A stretch of 64,000 nt of DNA from Psychrosphaera sp. (GCA_028098005.1 JAOHFM010000001.1:1-64000); one strand, 5' to 3'; numbered from the stretch's first letter, positions 28,305-38,195 are shown. The notes: a model not told the origin generated them from the letters alone. Numbers and translations are program-made.

Positions 28305-29834
28305 TTATCTCTGGTTAATTCTATTTATAATTTCTTTATGCGTTGGAAGGACCTGCTTAGCTCGATTCCAAACATCGTTTACTTCTTTATGTAAACCTTC
28401 AGCCTTCGCATTAGCGTTTAGATTTAGGTTATTAACCGTTTCGGGCACCAATTCCATGCCATATATAACAGCGTAGTAGCTATACAGAGTAAAACATTGA
28501 GGACCTACAGGTAAATCGAAGTGAGTGGGTACATTCGTCTTAATTCTTTCTAAAAACATCTGTAACGAATTAGGGATACTTTGCTCAAGCTTATTGTCAG
28601 TCCAAAATGGAGTATCTGTGCGGTCGGATAAAACATAATGAAGCTTAATAAAGTCAATTGCCCCTTCAAACTGCGATAACATCAGTGCATTGTATTGCGC
28701 AGCAAAGCTTTTCATGTTCTTCTTAGTAGGCAATAAATTCGTTAATGTTCTCAGAGCAATCTCTACAAGGTAAATACCCGTAGATTCAAGAGGTTCAATA
28801 AAGCCCGCTGATAATCCAATAGCGACACAGTTATTTTTCCATTGTTCTTTTCGATAACCGGTTCGCATCTTCAAATGTCTGAACTTTAACTCTGATACAT
28901 CTTTGTCGTGATATTTTGCCAGCGTTTTTTCAGCCTCTTCAGACGTTGCATATTTAGATGAATAAACGTACCCTGTCCCTCTTCTCGACTGTAAACCGAT
29001 ATCCCATATCCAACCGGCTTCTTGGGCAGTTGAATGCGTGGCTGAAGGTAGTTCTTCACCCTTATGTGGAACTAATGCAGTTACCGCAGAGTCTACGAAT
29101 AGAACATCATCTAATGGTATAAATTCTGATTTAAGAGACTTTTCTATTAACAGGCCAATAAACCCAGAGCAATCTATAAAAAGGTCACCTTCTACTAGTT
29201 TACCTGTTTTTAACAATACACTGGCCACATCTCCATTATCTTTCAAAGAAACGTCGGTGATATGGTCTACAACGTGTTTTACATTCTTTTTAATGGAAAA
29301 GTTTTTGAGATAAGTAGCGAACTTCCCAGCGTCTAAGTGATATGCATAGTTTAAAGGACCTTCAAACTCTTTATCTTCAGCTAACTTTGGGCTTAAAAAG
29401 TTATCACAAACTTGGCCTTGAATAGTTGCTGCATAATTATAAGGAATACCAATATCATCCTTATTCGACGCCCAGTACTTTGCATAGTTAAATTGTTCGG
29501 CATGCAGCGGTTGAGAGAAGTTATGATGATAATGTCGTTGACTAGAATTTAAGTTCCAATCTATAAACTTGATGGATTGTTTAAATGTAGCATCGGTGTT
29601 CTTAATAAAATCCCACTCTGATATTCCTAAAAACTGTAACGTTTCTTTTATAAAGGGAATAGTGGCTTCTCCCACACCTATGGTAGGAACATCACTTGAT
29701 TCAATTAATGTAATTAAAGGTGCTTCGCCACCCTTTAGTTCAAAAAATTTTGCCAGGTAAGCTGCTGATAACCAACCAGAAGTTCCACCGCCAACTACTA
29801 CCAATCTCTGAACAACATTCTCACTACTCATCAA
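28305..29834 (-). CDS. Flavin-dependent tryptophan-halogenase-family protein
   Basis: A 509-residue protein of the Trp_halogenase family, FADH2-dependent enzymes that chlorinate or brominate aromatic substrates. The FAD-binding GGGTSGWLSAAYLAK is near residue 14. FKQSIKFIDWN carries the lysine expected to form the haloamine, and EPLESTGIYLVEIA carries the conserved Glu/Ser region. The halogenase motif reads GWIWDIGLQ where free-tryptophan halogenases have WxWxIP, so the proline is replaced. Many marine proteobacteria have such genes beside TonB-dependent receptors; their substrates are unknown. The receptor gene upstream on the same strand and the TonB2 operon downstream support a role linked to uptake. 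Confidence 0.9.
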   Translation of the reverse strand: MMSSENVVQRLVVVGGGTSGWLSAAYLAKFFELKGGEAPLITLIESSDVPTIGVGEATIPFIKETLQFLGISEWDFIKNTDATFKQSIKFIDWNLNSSQRHYHHNFSQPLHAEQFNYAKYWASNKDDIGIPYNYAATIQGQVCDNFLSPKLAEDKEFEGPLNYAYHLDAGKFATYLKNFSIKKNVKHVVDHITDVSLKDNGDVASVLLKTGKLVEGDLFIDCSGFIGLLIEKSLKSEFIPLDDVLFVDSAVTALVPHKGEELPSATHSTAQEAGWIWDIGLQSRRGTGYVYSSKYATSEEAEKTLAKYHDKDVSELKFRHLKMRTGYRKEQWKNNCVAIGLSAGFIEPLESTGIYLVEIALRTLTNLLPTKKNMKSFAAQYNALMLSQFEGAIDFIKLHYVLSDRTDTPFWTDNKLEQSIPNSLQMFLERIKTNVPTHFDLPVGPQCFTLYSYYAVIYGMELVPETVNNLNLNANAKAEGLHKEVNDVWNRAKQVLPTHKEIINRINQR

Positions 29835-29946
29835 TTACACCTATTTATCTTAAATTTCTGTGAATTCACCACCACTATACAAAATATAAATCTAAATACC
29901 ACCCAATTTAAAGAGAAAAATTTTAAAGTTCTCTCAAAATTCAGGC

Positions 29947-29975
29947 AAAAAAAAAGCTGACCGAAGTCAGCTTTT
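29947..29975 (-). terminator. Intrinsic terminator of the TonB-dependent receptor
   Basis: AAAAGCTGAC/GTCAGCTTTT stem with CGAA loop, followed on the - strand by nine T. It separates the receptor mRNA from the halogenase gene. Confidence 0.92.
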
Positions 29976-29998
29976 ATATCTAATTTAACTTAGTTAGA

Positions 29999-32905
29999 TT
30001 AGAAACGTACTGTAGCGCTGAAGCGAACAGAACGAGGAGCTTGATACAATGTTGGTAGTAAGAAGTCATCGTTTACAGCACCGTCGTTTTGATCTTCATC
30101 AAACTTAGTGATGCCCTGCGCATTTAAGATGTTAAATACGTCAGCTTGTAACGTTACGTCAGCACCGCTAACTTTAGTGTTGTAAGTTAGGTTCATGTCT
30201 AACTTAGCAACCCAAGGAGTACGACCGAAGCTACCACGTGGTAAGAATACTGAGTTATCAGCACCTAGGAAGTATGTTTGACCATATTCATAAGTATCGA
30301 ACTCTGTACCATAGTCAGCTGGTAAACCGTGACCGAAACCAGAAACTGGGCGACCAGAAACTAGAGTTAGGTTAGTACCAAGGCTTAAGTTTTCAGTAAG
30401 TGCATATGCACCGTATAACTTGAAGCTATGACGACGGTCATTTGGAAGGTAACCTTCAGCACCGTCCATTAGGTAAGGGAAATCCCAGTCTGTTGTAAGA
30501 CCAGCATCTGACTGACCGTTATCTGACTTAACATAACCTTCAGCATTACCACGGCTACGAGACCATGTGTATGTGAAATCTAGAGTCCAAACGTCATCCC
30601 ATGCTCTCTTGAACATTACGTCAATCGCATCATATAGACGCTCTGGATCAGGGTAACCAAGGTCAGAAGCTTTAATGCTTACTGGATCTGGCGTACCGTC
30701 ACCGTCTGTGTCGTAGTAAGTTTCGATATCTGTATTAGGGTTAGTTAATACATAAACGTTACCAGAAGCAGGTGCCCAGCCATTTGCGCCAATCGCTTTA
30801 TCAATTGTGATATCGTCGATTACAGAACCAAGGTCACGATGTGTGTACTTAGTTGAGAAAGACCAGTCATCATTAAGCATTGTTTCGAAACCGATGATGA
30901 ATTCGTCTTGGTACATTGGATCGATACTAGTATCTAGTACTTCACGAACGTCAGGAACAGTACCGTCACCGTTTACATCACGACCATACTCTTCACCTGT
31001 AATAGGAGTGAAGTCTGCATTAATACCTTCTAATGCATAGTAAGTGTGGATATAAGTTTCTGCACCAGCCATACGAATGTTCGTGTTAGCAGCTACAGGT
31101 AGGTGATAACGACCGTAGTTAGCAAATAATTTGCTTTCGCCGTCACCATTGATGTCCCAAGAAACACCTAAACGTGGTGCAATTTGGTTGTCAATTTTGA
31201 TGAAAGACTCACCAGCAGCGTTTTTGTTGTTGAATGACTCTGAACGTAAACCAATTGTTGCAGTTACGTTGTCATTAACATACCAAGTATCTTCAACGTA
31301 GAATGCAGTTGATTCAGTTTCGAACTCACCACCAACGCTGTAATCACGACGACGTGCTACTTCTGTAGTTGCGTCGAACGTTTTACCGATACCACTGATT
31401 TGCTCACCAGCATCATAAGTGAATAGAGCCCAGTAAACGCCACCAGATAGTGCAGTTTCATCTAAAGATGTGTTGATTTCGCGGTCAAAACCAAAGCGAA
31501 TGTTGTGGTCTTCGATACCAGCGTATTCACCATCGATACGGAATGCTTCACGAGTATCTTTAGCTTCAGAAACTTGGAAGTTAGCCCAAGAACCTTGAGG
31601 AACCCAGTTACCTTCACGGTTATCATAGATTACAGGGAACGAATCGAAGTCTGACTTAACAGTTTTGTTAGCTTCGTTCTCACCCCAAAGTACAGATAGT
31701 GTGAAATCGTCTGTGATATAACCAGTATATTTAACAGCGATGTTACGACCACCTAGGTCTTGGAAACCACCAACTACATCACCAGTAACTTCTGCACTTG
31801 TACCAGCTTGGTTCCAAGAGTAGTCACGACGAGTAGTGATAACTTTTTGTTTATCAGAGAACGCAGTTAGTTCTAAGATATGGTTATCATTGATGTTCCA
31901 GTCAAATTTCGCACCCCAGAACGCATCATCATTTTCTGCAGAGTTATATACATGACCTGCACCGCTGATAGTCTCACTTTTAACGTCACGTGGGTTATAT
32001 AATACATAGAAGAATAAAGTATCTTCGATGATTGGACCAGACGCGTAGATGTTACCTTCAAGCTTGTTGAAAGAGTCAGCAGAGTTATAAACGTCAATTG
32101 AACCATCACGCTTACGAATGTCAGGGTTAGTTTCACGAAGTGACTCAGGCTCGTAGAAGAAGTTAGCACCGAATTCAAATTCGTTAGTACCAGACTTAGT
32201 TACGGCGTTGATAACACCACCAGTTGAACGACCGAACTCAGCAGAGTAACCGCCAGTTTTAACTTCGAATTCTTTGTAGAATTCAAAAGGAATCGTTGAA
32301 CCGCCTAGACCGTTACGGAAGTCAGTAACGTTTAGACCGTTGATGAAGTATGCGTTTTCTGCAACTGATGCACCACCGAATGAAGGTAGTTTACCGAATG
32401 CAGAATCACCTAGGTTTGCGCCTGGTGCTAAAAGTGCTACTGATGTTAAATCACGAGCGACTGGTAAACGAGCTAGTTCTACAGCGCCAATGTTAAGAGC
32501 TGATTCAGATGACGTAGTATCAATAGTAGATAACGCACGACCTGTTACAGAAATACGCTCAACACCTTGTCTGAATAGAGACATAGTTACTGAAGACTCA
32601 CCGATACGTACAGAAACGTCTTCATACGTTTCAGTAGTAAAGCCATCTTTAGTTGTTGTTAGTGTGTAGGTACCAACCGGTAATACAGAGAAACGGTACT
32701 TACCATTCTCGTCTGCTACTACACTACGAGTAAAACCAGTTTTCTCGTTTTTGATTGTGATTGTTGCGCCAGCAACTGTTTGCTTGTTTGAGTCAACAAC
32801 TAGGCCTTTTAAAGAACCATCGTTATTACCAGCAAATGCTGCAGATGACATACCTAAAGCGGCTGTAACTGCGATAGCTGCTAAGCTTTTATTCAGTTTA
32901 AACAT
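29999..32905 (-). CDS. TonB-dependent receptor, Oar/CarboxypepD-reg type
   Basis: A 968-residue outer-membrane receptor. After a signal peptide (cleavage near SSAAFA, residue 25) comes a carboxypeptidase-regulatory-like beta-sandwich (residues about 30-110), then the plug (VARDLTSVALLAPG, FGGASVAENAYFINGLN, AEFGRSTGGVINAVTKSGTNE) and a beta-barrel that ends in an aromatic residue, SVRFSATVRF. Three Asp-rich loops, DINGDG at 584, DVNGDG at 643 and DTDGDG at 732, resemble calcium-binding motifs. This Oar-like subgroup usually takes up peptides or polymers, but the substrate is not shown by the sequence. It probably docks with the TonB2 complex encoded downstream. Confidence 0.93.
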   Translation of the reverse strand: MFKLNKSLAAIAVTAALGMSSAAFAGNNDGSLKGLVVDSNKQTVAGATITIKNEKTGFTRSVVADENGKYRFSVLPVGTYTLTTTKDGFTTETYEDVSVRIGESSVTMSLFRQGVERISVTGRALSTIDTTSSESALNIGAVELARLPVARDLTSVALLAPGANLGDSAFGKLPSFGGASVAENAYFINGLNVTDFRNGLGGSTIPFEFYKEFEVKTGGYSAEFGRSTGGVINAVTKSGTNEFEFGANFFYEPESLRETNPDIRKRDGSIDVYNSADSFNKLEGNIYASGPIIEDTLFFYVLYNPRDVKSETISGAGHVYNSAENDDAFWGAKFDWNINDNHILELTAFSDKQKVITTRRDYSWNQAGTSAEVTGDVVGGFQDLGGRNIAVKYTGYITDDFTLSVLWGENEANKTVKSDFDSFPVIYDNREGNWVPQGSWANFQVSEAKDTREAFRIDGEYAGIEDHNIRFGFDREINTSLDETALSGGVYWALFTYDAGEQISGIGKTFDATTEVARRRDYSVGGEFETESTAFYVEDTWYVNDNVTATIGLRSESFNNKNAAGESFIKIDNQIAPRLGVSWDINGDGESKLFANYGRYHLPVAANTNIRMAGAETYIHTYYALEGINADFTPITGEEYGRDVNGDGTVPDVREVLDTSIDPMYQDEFIIGFETMLNDDWSFSTKYTHRDLGSVIDDITIDKAIGANGWAPASGNVYVLTNPNTDIETYYDTDGDGTPDPVSIKASDLGYPDPERLYDAIDVMFKRAWDDVWTLDFTYTWSRSRGNAEGYVKSDNGQSDAGLTTDWDFPYLMDGAEGYLPNDRRHSFKLYGAYALTENLSLGTNLTLVSGRPVSGFGHGLPADYGTEFDTYEYGQTYFLGADNSVFLPRGSFGRTPWVAKLDMNLTYNTKVSGADVTLQADVFNILNAQGITKFDEDQNDGAVNDDFLLPTLYQAPRSVRFSATVRF

Positions 32906-32919
32906 GATTTTCTCCCTGG

Positions 32920-32934
32920 ATCACTTATTGTGAT
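32920..32934. promoter_or_regulatory. Inverted repeat in the receptor leader
   Basis: ATCAC-ttatt-GTGAT, perfect 5-base arms with a 5-base spacer, 15-29 bases before the receptor ATG and next to its GGGAGA ribosome-binding site. It could be an operator or a small hairpin; it does not match Fur or CRP consensus. Confidence 0.3.
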
Positions 32935-33193
32935 TCAATTTTTTTTAATTTTATTAGTTTTTAGCCATTTCAGGCTTCTGAAGGACGTAGCAATCAGAAA
33001 TTCGAACCTGATAGTAACGCCATTAAAATAACGCCGTCAACCTTTAGTTCATCGTTTTAGTGCACTTTTTGGCCATCAAACGATTATTTTTCTAAATAAA
33101 TTCAATTTATCCATGAAAGTTGAATAAACTTTTGATAGATAGGGGTTATAAAGAACCCATTGCCTATTATTAGAACTAAAGCGAAACTTTCTT

Positions 33194-35758
33194 CTAAAAA
33201 GACCAATTAAGCTGCTTTTCAAAAACGTTCAAAAGTTCTGGAAAATCACTATGCAATATTGATTCCGCAATTGGAAAAAGTTGTTTATTTATATAATGTT
33301 CGTAGTCTAATGTGGTCGAATTCATGGCGAGCTCTTTAGGTCCCGCTAACGTCATCACATATTGAATTTGTGAACCTTTACCGTAAATATCACGTTGATA
33401 GTGTTGGTTAGCCGCTCTTGCAGCTTTGATTTGAGGCGGCGTAGTTTTGACATACTCTGGCAAGTGTTGCCGTATCCGTTTAGTGTAAGCACATTTAGTG
33501 TCTAATTTTCCTAAGTTTAAATCATTAATGGTTTGTTCTAGGAATGAGTTACAGGGCTGATTATTGAAAATCAGTTCAAATAGCTTTGTTTGAAACTCTT
33601 TAGCTAATGGGGTCCAGTCACTTCTTACCGACTCCAAGCCTTTAAAAACAATTTTACTACTACCGTCACTATTTTGCTTTTTACCCGCATAGCGTTTTTT
33701 TGAGCCAGCGTCCGTTCCCCTAATTGTAGGCATAAAAAACGGCGCATAATGGGTTTCAAACTCCATTTCCAACTCACTAACAAGACTAAACTCCTGTTTT
33801 ATTTTTTCTGTCCACCAGCTATTTAGGCGCTGTTCCAATTGCTTCCCATCGCGACTAGTATATTGGCTCCCTTCCATGCTAACAAAAACAGAATCGGTGT
33901 CACCGTAAATAACGGTTAAGCCATTTTCATGAAACCACTCTTTTGACTGATTAAGCACCCAATGGCCTCTCATGGTAATTGAACTGGCAAGTTTGGTGTC
34001 ATAAAACCGACAGCCTGCAGAACCAAGCACACCATAAAAACTATTCATGATGATCTTGATAGCATTGGAGTGTATCGCGTTGTTATTTTTCTTTGCGCTT
34101 TCACGAGCTTGCCACAGGGTATCCAAAATAGAAGAGAGAATACTTTTATCCCTGCTAAATGCTCCACCACGAAAACCGGGAATAACATTTTCCGACGTTT
34201 CATTAAATTTAGCTTCAATAAGAGTAACAGGATCAATATTGAATGTTCGGATAATACTGGGATAAAGGCTTTTAAAATCGAATACCAAAACATCTGCATG
34301 AATACCCGGTATAGAGTCCATCACAAAACCACCTGGGCTATGCACATAATCTTCTATTGCAACAAGATTATTAGCTATCCATCCTTTACGGTGCATTTCA
34401 GGCATATAGAGATTGGTGAATGCAGCAACAGACCCGCCGGTCTTATCAAGCTCAAGGCCAGTTAAACGTGTTCTTGTTATCAAGTATTTTGTCAGTTTTT
34501 CTTGTAAGAAAATTTTTGAAACTAGAGCGCAGTCTTGTAGGTTATAAGCTGCAAGCTTTATAGGATCGCTTTTGTACAATTGCTTTATGGCTTCTAGTTT
34601 GTCACCACCTTCTTCTGTTAATTGGATTTTTTGATCTTTTAGTATTTCATTCGCAACATTATTTAATGAAAAACTAGCAAAGTGATAAGTGGCATTTTTC
34701 ATAACGTCAATACCATCTAAAACAATTCGCCCTGCTACATATGCACGATCGGGAAAACGTTGCGCCCCTCTTTGTCCATCACTAAACTGAAGTACGGTGC
34801 CATCCCGCCCTAAATTAAGCTTAATATTGTAACGCTCACACGCTCGCACAATTAAACGAATATCAAAACTGATAAAGTTCCAGCCTATAAGGGCATCTGG
34901 GTCTTGCATTATAACTTCTTCAATAAACCGGACTAATAGCGTCCTTTCATTGTGGCACCACTCTATATAACTTAAATGGTTTCTATCATTCCTTTTTAAG
35001 TTTTCTTGTATATCCTTTTTTCCAATATCAGAGACGCCCTCAATATTATAAAGCACCTTTTCATAAGCTTTAGTGGCTAAATCAACGCTTCGAATATTAT
35101 CTAGATTAGTTTTAGCTTCTGGCTTAGCCTCAATATGGCCTTGATGCAACCCAATTGAAAATAGCTGACCTTTTTCATCACATTCGATGTCTATACTCAA
35201 CAGACTTAATTCAAGTGAATTTTCATTTGAGCCTCTATCTACCTCTTGTTCATGCTCTAGGTTTGACGAGCTCTTTAATACAGCAGCTTTAATCTTTACA
35301 TTACGAAGCTCAATATAAGGTTTATTATTATTTACAACCTCGCCTGCAAACTTAATATCCCCCTTAACAAACCGCTCCATTAAAAATCTATCTACTGGCT
35401 TTACATCAGCTTCAAATAGCTCGATTTGATAGGTTTCGGCGACTTGCTTCACTTTAAAGTATGATCTTAACGAGGGGCAATAAATCGCCATCATAGGCTC
35501 ATTATTAAAGTTGCGTAATGACAACTCTTTAAAACTAGCGGGTGATGACTGTAATGTTAAAGCTTCTTTTAAAGCCAATGCATTTTCTTTGCGAATAAAA
35601 CAAACGGCTTCTTGATCTTCAATGAGTAGCTTGGCTAACCCTGATTCGGTTTTTACCCAAATTTCAAATACTAACCTACCGCCGGCATCATATTGATTTC
35701 TGGTGAGGATAAACCCTTTATTAGGAATAGATTGATATAAGTGAGTCGACATCGGCAT
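33194..35758 (-). CDS. polB: DNA polymerase II (family B)
   Basis: Damage-tolerant family B polymerase with proofreading. The exonuclease motif I is SIDIECD near residue 193 and motif II is IGWNFISFD. Polymerase motifs are A, DFKSLYPSIIRTF; B, KIIMNSFYGVLGS; and C, YGDTDSVFV, with all catalytic aspartates present. It is 854 residues against 783 in E. coli; the extra length lies mainly in the N-terminal and pre-exonuclease part. The gene is single and divergent from yfcA. I looked for a LexA box in the 85-base gap and saw no CTG-N10-CAG match. Confidence 0.96.
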   Translation of the reverse strand: MPMSTHLYQSIPNKGFILTRNQYDAGGRLVFEIWVKTESGLAKLLIEDQEAVCFIRKENALALKEALTLQSSPASFKELSLRNFNNEPMMAIYCPSLRSYFKVKQVAETYQIELFEADVKPVDRFLMERFVKGDIKFAGEVVNNNKPYIELRNVKIKAAVLKSSSNLEHEQEVDRGSNENSLELSLLSIDIECDEKGQLFSIGLHQGHIEAKPEAKTNLDNIRSVDLATKAYEKVLYNIEGVSDIGKKDIQENLKRNDRNHLSYIEWCHNERTLLVRFIEEVIMQDPDALIGWNFISFDIRLIVRACERYNIKLNLGRDGTVLQFSDGQRGAQRFPDRAYVAGRIVLDGIDVMKNATYHFASFSLNNVANEILKDQKIQLTEEGGDKLEAIKQLYKSDPIKLAAYNLQDCALVSKIFLQEKLTKYLITRTRLTGLELDKTGGSVAAFTNLYMPEMHRKGWIANNLVAIEDYVHSPGGFVMDSIPGIHADVLVFDFKSLYPSIIRTFNIDPVTLIEAKFNETSENVIPGFRGGAFSRDKSILSSILDTLWQARESAKKNNNAIHSNAIKIIMNSFYGVLGSAGCRFYDTKLASSITMRGHWVLNQSKEWFHENGLTVIYGDTDSVFVSMEGSQYTSRDGKQLEQRLNSWWTEKIKQEFSLVSELEMEFETHYAPFFMPTIRGTDAGSKKRYAGKKQNSDGSSKIVFKGLESVRSDWTPLAKEFQTKLFELIFNNQPCNSFLEQTINDLNLGKLDTKCAYTKRIRQHLPEYVKTTPPQIKAARAANQHYQRDIYGKGSQIQYVMTLAGPKELAMNSTTLDYEHYINKQLFPIAESILHSDFPELLNVFEKQLNWSF

Positions 35759-35843
35759 ATCAAAAGGTTGAGATGGTCGTTATAATACCCGTAAGAATTT
35801 TGTATTCAACCGTTGCCGTATCAAGTATACGTGGAGAAGTCTT

Positions 35844-36641
35844 TTGGAGTGGTTCCTCGAACTTTTTAATTTTACCGAGCTTTCAGGTGGCACTATCGCC
35901 CTTTTGCTGGTTTCTGCATTTTTAGCTGGTTTTATTGATGCTATAGCCGGTGGTGGTGGTTTACTAACAGTACCTGCACTTCTTGCTTCAGGACTTCCTC
36001 CTCATGTTGCGCTAGGTACAAATAAGTTAGCTGCCACCTTTGGCTCCTTAACGGCCAGTTATGCATTTTACAAAAAGAAGCTATTTTCTCCCTATTTTTG
36101 GCGTATTAGTCTGTTGGCCACGGCGGTTGGTTCTGTACTAGGCACACTCATGGTTTCATTCCTCGATGCCACCATCCTCAATAAAATATTACCGTTTTTA
36201 ATTGGTTTTAGCGCCCTTTACACTTTATTTAATCCTATTAAACCTTCTGGAAACACTCAGCTACCAGAAAAATGCCAAGGCTTAACTGTTAAGAAAATTA
36301 CTCAAGGCCTTACCCTTGGCTTTTATGATGGATTTGCTGGACCTGGCACTGGAGCCTTTTGGACAGTGACCAACCTCGCACTTTATAAGATGAATTTGTT
36401 ATTATCTTGTGGTGTGGCAAGAGCCATGAACTTTGTTAGTAATATTTGTTCTTTAGTGGCGTTTATCATTCTTGGGCATGTTAATTTTACTATTGGTTTA
36501 ATGATGGGTGTATTGCTAATGGTGGGGTCCTACACAGGCGCGCATTCTGCTATCCATTTTGGGAATAAGTTCATCCGCCCTATTTTTACAGTTGTAGTTT
36601 CTGTCATGGCGATTAAACTAGCAATAGATGCTTGGTTATAA
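35844..36641 (+). CDS. yfcA: TauE/SafE-family membrane exporter (YfcA-like)
   Basis: An inner-membrane protein of the TSUP family with about eight membrane segments. The family motif FLAGFIDAIAGGGGLLTVPALL is near residues 28-49, followed by GTNKLAATFGS; a repeat of the motif occurs in the second half (GFYDGFAGPGTGAFW). It resembles E. coli YfcA closely. TSUP members export sulfite, sulfoacetate or other organosulfur anions; the substrate here is unknown. The start is TTG, supported by GGAGA eight bases upstream. priC follows after 50 bases on the same strand. Confidence 0.92.
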   Translation: MEWFLELFNFTELSGGTIALLLVSAFLAGFIDAIAGGGGLLTVPALLASGLPPHVALGTNKLAATFGSLTASYAFYKKKLFSPYFWRISLLATAVGSVLGTLMVSFLDATILNKILPFLIGFSALYTLFNPIKPSGNTQLPEKCQGLTVKKITQGLTLGFYDGFAGPGTGAFWTVTNLALYKMNLLLSCGVARAMNFVSNICSLVAFIILGHVNFTIGLMMGVLLMVGSYTGAHSAIHFGNKFIRPIFTVVVSVMAIKLAIDAWL

Positions 36642-36691
36642 TAGTGAATGCCACGTACCTTTATAAACAATAATAAGAAAGGGTAAACGTC

Positions 36692-37282
36692 TTGTCTGCA
36701 CAGCAATCAATAGCGACGCTTCAATCACAAGTGGCGTTTTTAGAGACCCAAGTTCAACAAAGTAAATTGACCTACCAAAACTGGTTTAGGTCGAGCGATA
36801 TATTTAATTCTAGCTATTTTCATACGCAAAGTGATGACATTAAAGATTACGTCAAAGAGCTAAAAACCAATATTGATCGCCTTGCTAAGGTGAAAGACCA
36901 AACTCACGCCGACTATTTAAGTGATATGATTGCCCACCAATTTGGTTGCTTTAAAAACCTTCTCAATTCAGGTGACTTAAACTCCAAATATGCAGCACAC
37001 AGAGGCAAACATATTAAACTCCAACAGCGAGTTAAAAATATTGCTCAACAAGCAACGCAAACAAGTCAGTCGTTATATGAAGAGTTATCCAAGCTTCACG
37101 AATATGAGCGACGCTTAATTGACATGGTTGCGGACAAGCAAGCTAGTCTCAATCAGCACGCTGGTGCCAATAAATCAGAGCTTCAACAACAAGTACTGCT
37201 AACTCAGCAACGATTGGGACGCTGCCGACAAGCCATCACTGGTGTTGAAGATAAAATACAACAACTCGACAGCCGCCAATAG
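36692..37282 (+). CDS. priC: Primosomal replication protein PriC
   Basis: Restarts collapsed replication forks by loading DnaB on gapped forks. The protein is 196 residues, all helical. The C-terminal half has the PriC pattern: KLHEYERRLIDMVADKQASL (as HQDFERRLREMV in E. coli) and the terminal QQRLGRCRQAITGVEDKIQQL (as RLARCRHALEKIENR). The start is TTG with AAAGGG nine bases upstream. It ends one base before the next gene. rsmS/ybaM, the neighbour of priC in E. coli, is three genes away here. Confidence 0.85.
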   Translation: MSAQQSIATLQSQVAFLETQVQQSKLTYQNWFRSSDIFNSSYFHTQSDDIKDYVKELKTNIDRLAKVKDQTHADYLSDMIAHQFGCFKNLLNSGDLNSKYAAHRGKHIKLQQRVKNIAQQATQTSQSLYEELSKLHEYERRLIDMVADKQASLNQHAGANKSELQQQVLLTQQRLGRCRQAITGVEDKIQQLDSRQ

Positions 37283-37283
37283 A

Positions 37284-38195
37284 ATGAAGCAGTTACAAAC
37301 GGTTTTTCACCCAATCTACAGTCAATTGTCATTACCTAAGAATCATCGATTCCCAATTGAAAAATATCAGTTTTTACACGACCGAAGCGTTACTGATTTT
37401 GCCAACAGCATTAATGTAAATGTTGTAGAGTTTCCTGTATCAGAAGAGCTTCTTAACCTTATTCATTCAAAGGATTACATTGATGCTTTTCTTACGGGCA
37501 ACATAGATCCCAAGGCCATGAAACGCATAGGATTCAATTGGTCTCAACAGTTTGTAGACCGAACACGCTATGCGGTTTCAGGCACCATCAAAACAGCAAA
37601 GTTGGCGTTAGAACACAGTATTGCTATCAACTTTACTGGTGGTTATCACCACGCTCACCCCACTTTTGGTTCAGGTTTTTGCGTTTTTAACGACCTCTCA
37701 ATCGCTGCAAAGGTTGCGATAAATGAGTCTTTAGCGAGCCGAGTTCTCATTTTTGATTGTGACGTGCATCAGGGGGATGGCACCGCTACGTGCGTTGAAA
37801 ACGAACCGTCTATTTTTAGTTTATCGATTCATTGTGAAAAGAACTTCCCAACCAGAAAGCAACAGAGTGACTTTGACCTAGGCTTGGAAAAACATATCAC
37901 CGATGAGGCATATCTAGCTCACACTAAAGGCGCCCTATTGTCTGCTTTAGCGGCCTTTAAACCAGACTTCATCATTTATGATGCTGGCGTAGATATTCAT
38001 GTTAATGATGACTTGGGGTTATTGAACATAACAACAGATGGCATCTATCAAAGAGATAAAATGGTTTTTGAAACCGCAAAGTTACATCAAATCCCCATAA
38101 TGGCGGTTATAGGTGGTGGTTATCAACGAGACATCACTGCTTTAACTGACGTTCATTTCCAATTAATTAAAGCTGCTCATCATACATTTTTGTAA
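37284..38195 (+). CDS. Histone-deacetylase-family enzyme (class II type)
   Basis: Zinc hydrolase of the HDAC/acetoin-utilisation/acetylpolyamine amidohydrolase superfamily, 303 residues. The core shows FTGGYHHAHPTFGSGFCVFND (the two active-site His), then IFDCDVHQGDGTA (zinc Asp and His), SLSIHCEKNFP, and DAGVDIHVNDDLG (the second zinc Asp). All zinc ligands are present. Similar single-domain proteins in marine proteobacteria are often called histone deacetylase; the physiological substrate is unknown. ATG 37284, one base after the priC stop, is the start; a longer frame from 37242 overlaps priC without support. Confidence 0.9.
   Translation: MKQLQTVFHPIYSQLSLPKNHRFPIEKYQFLHDRSVTDFANSINVNVVEFPVSEELLNLIHSKDYIDAFLTGNIDPKAMKRIGFNWSQQFVDRTRYAVSGTIKTAKLALEHSIAINFTGGYHHAHPTFGSGFCVFNDLSIAAKVAINESLASRVLIFDCDVHQGDGTATCVENEPSIFSLSIHCEKNFPTRKQQSDFDLGLEKHITDEAYLAHTKGALLSALAAFKPDFIIYDAGVDIHVNDDLGLLNITTDGIYQRDKMVFETAKLHQIPIMAVIGGGYQRDITALTDVHFQLIKAAHHTFL

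Noticed and set aside
35759..35843. LexA box for polB
   Set aside because: No CTG-N10-CAG match was found between polB and yfcA, although polB is SOS-controlled in E. coli.
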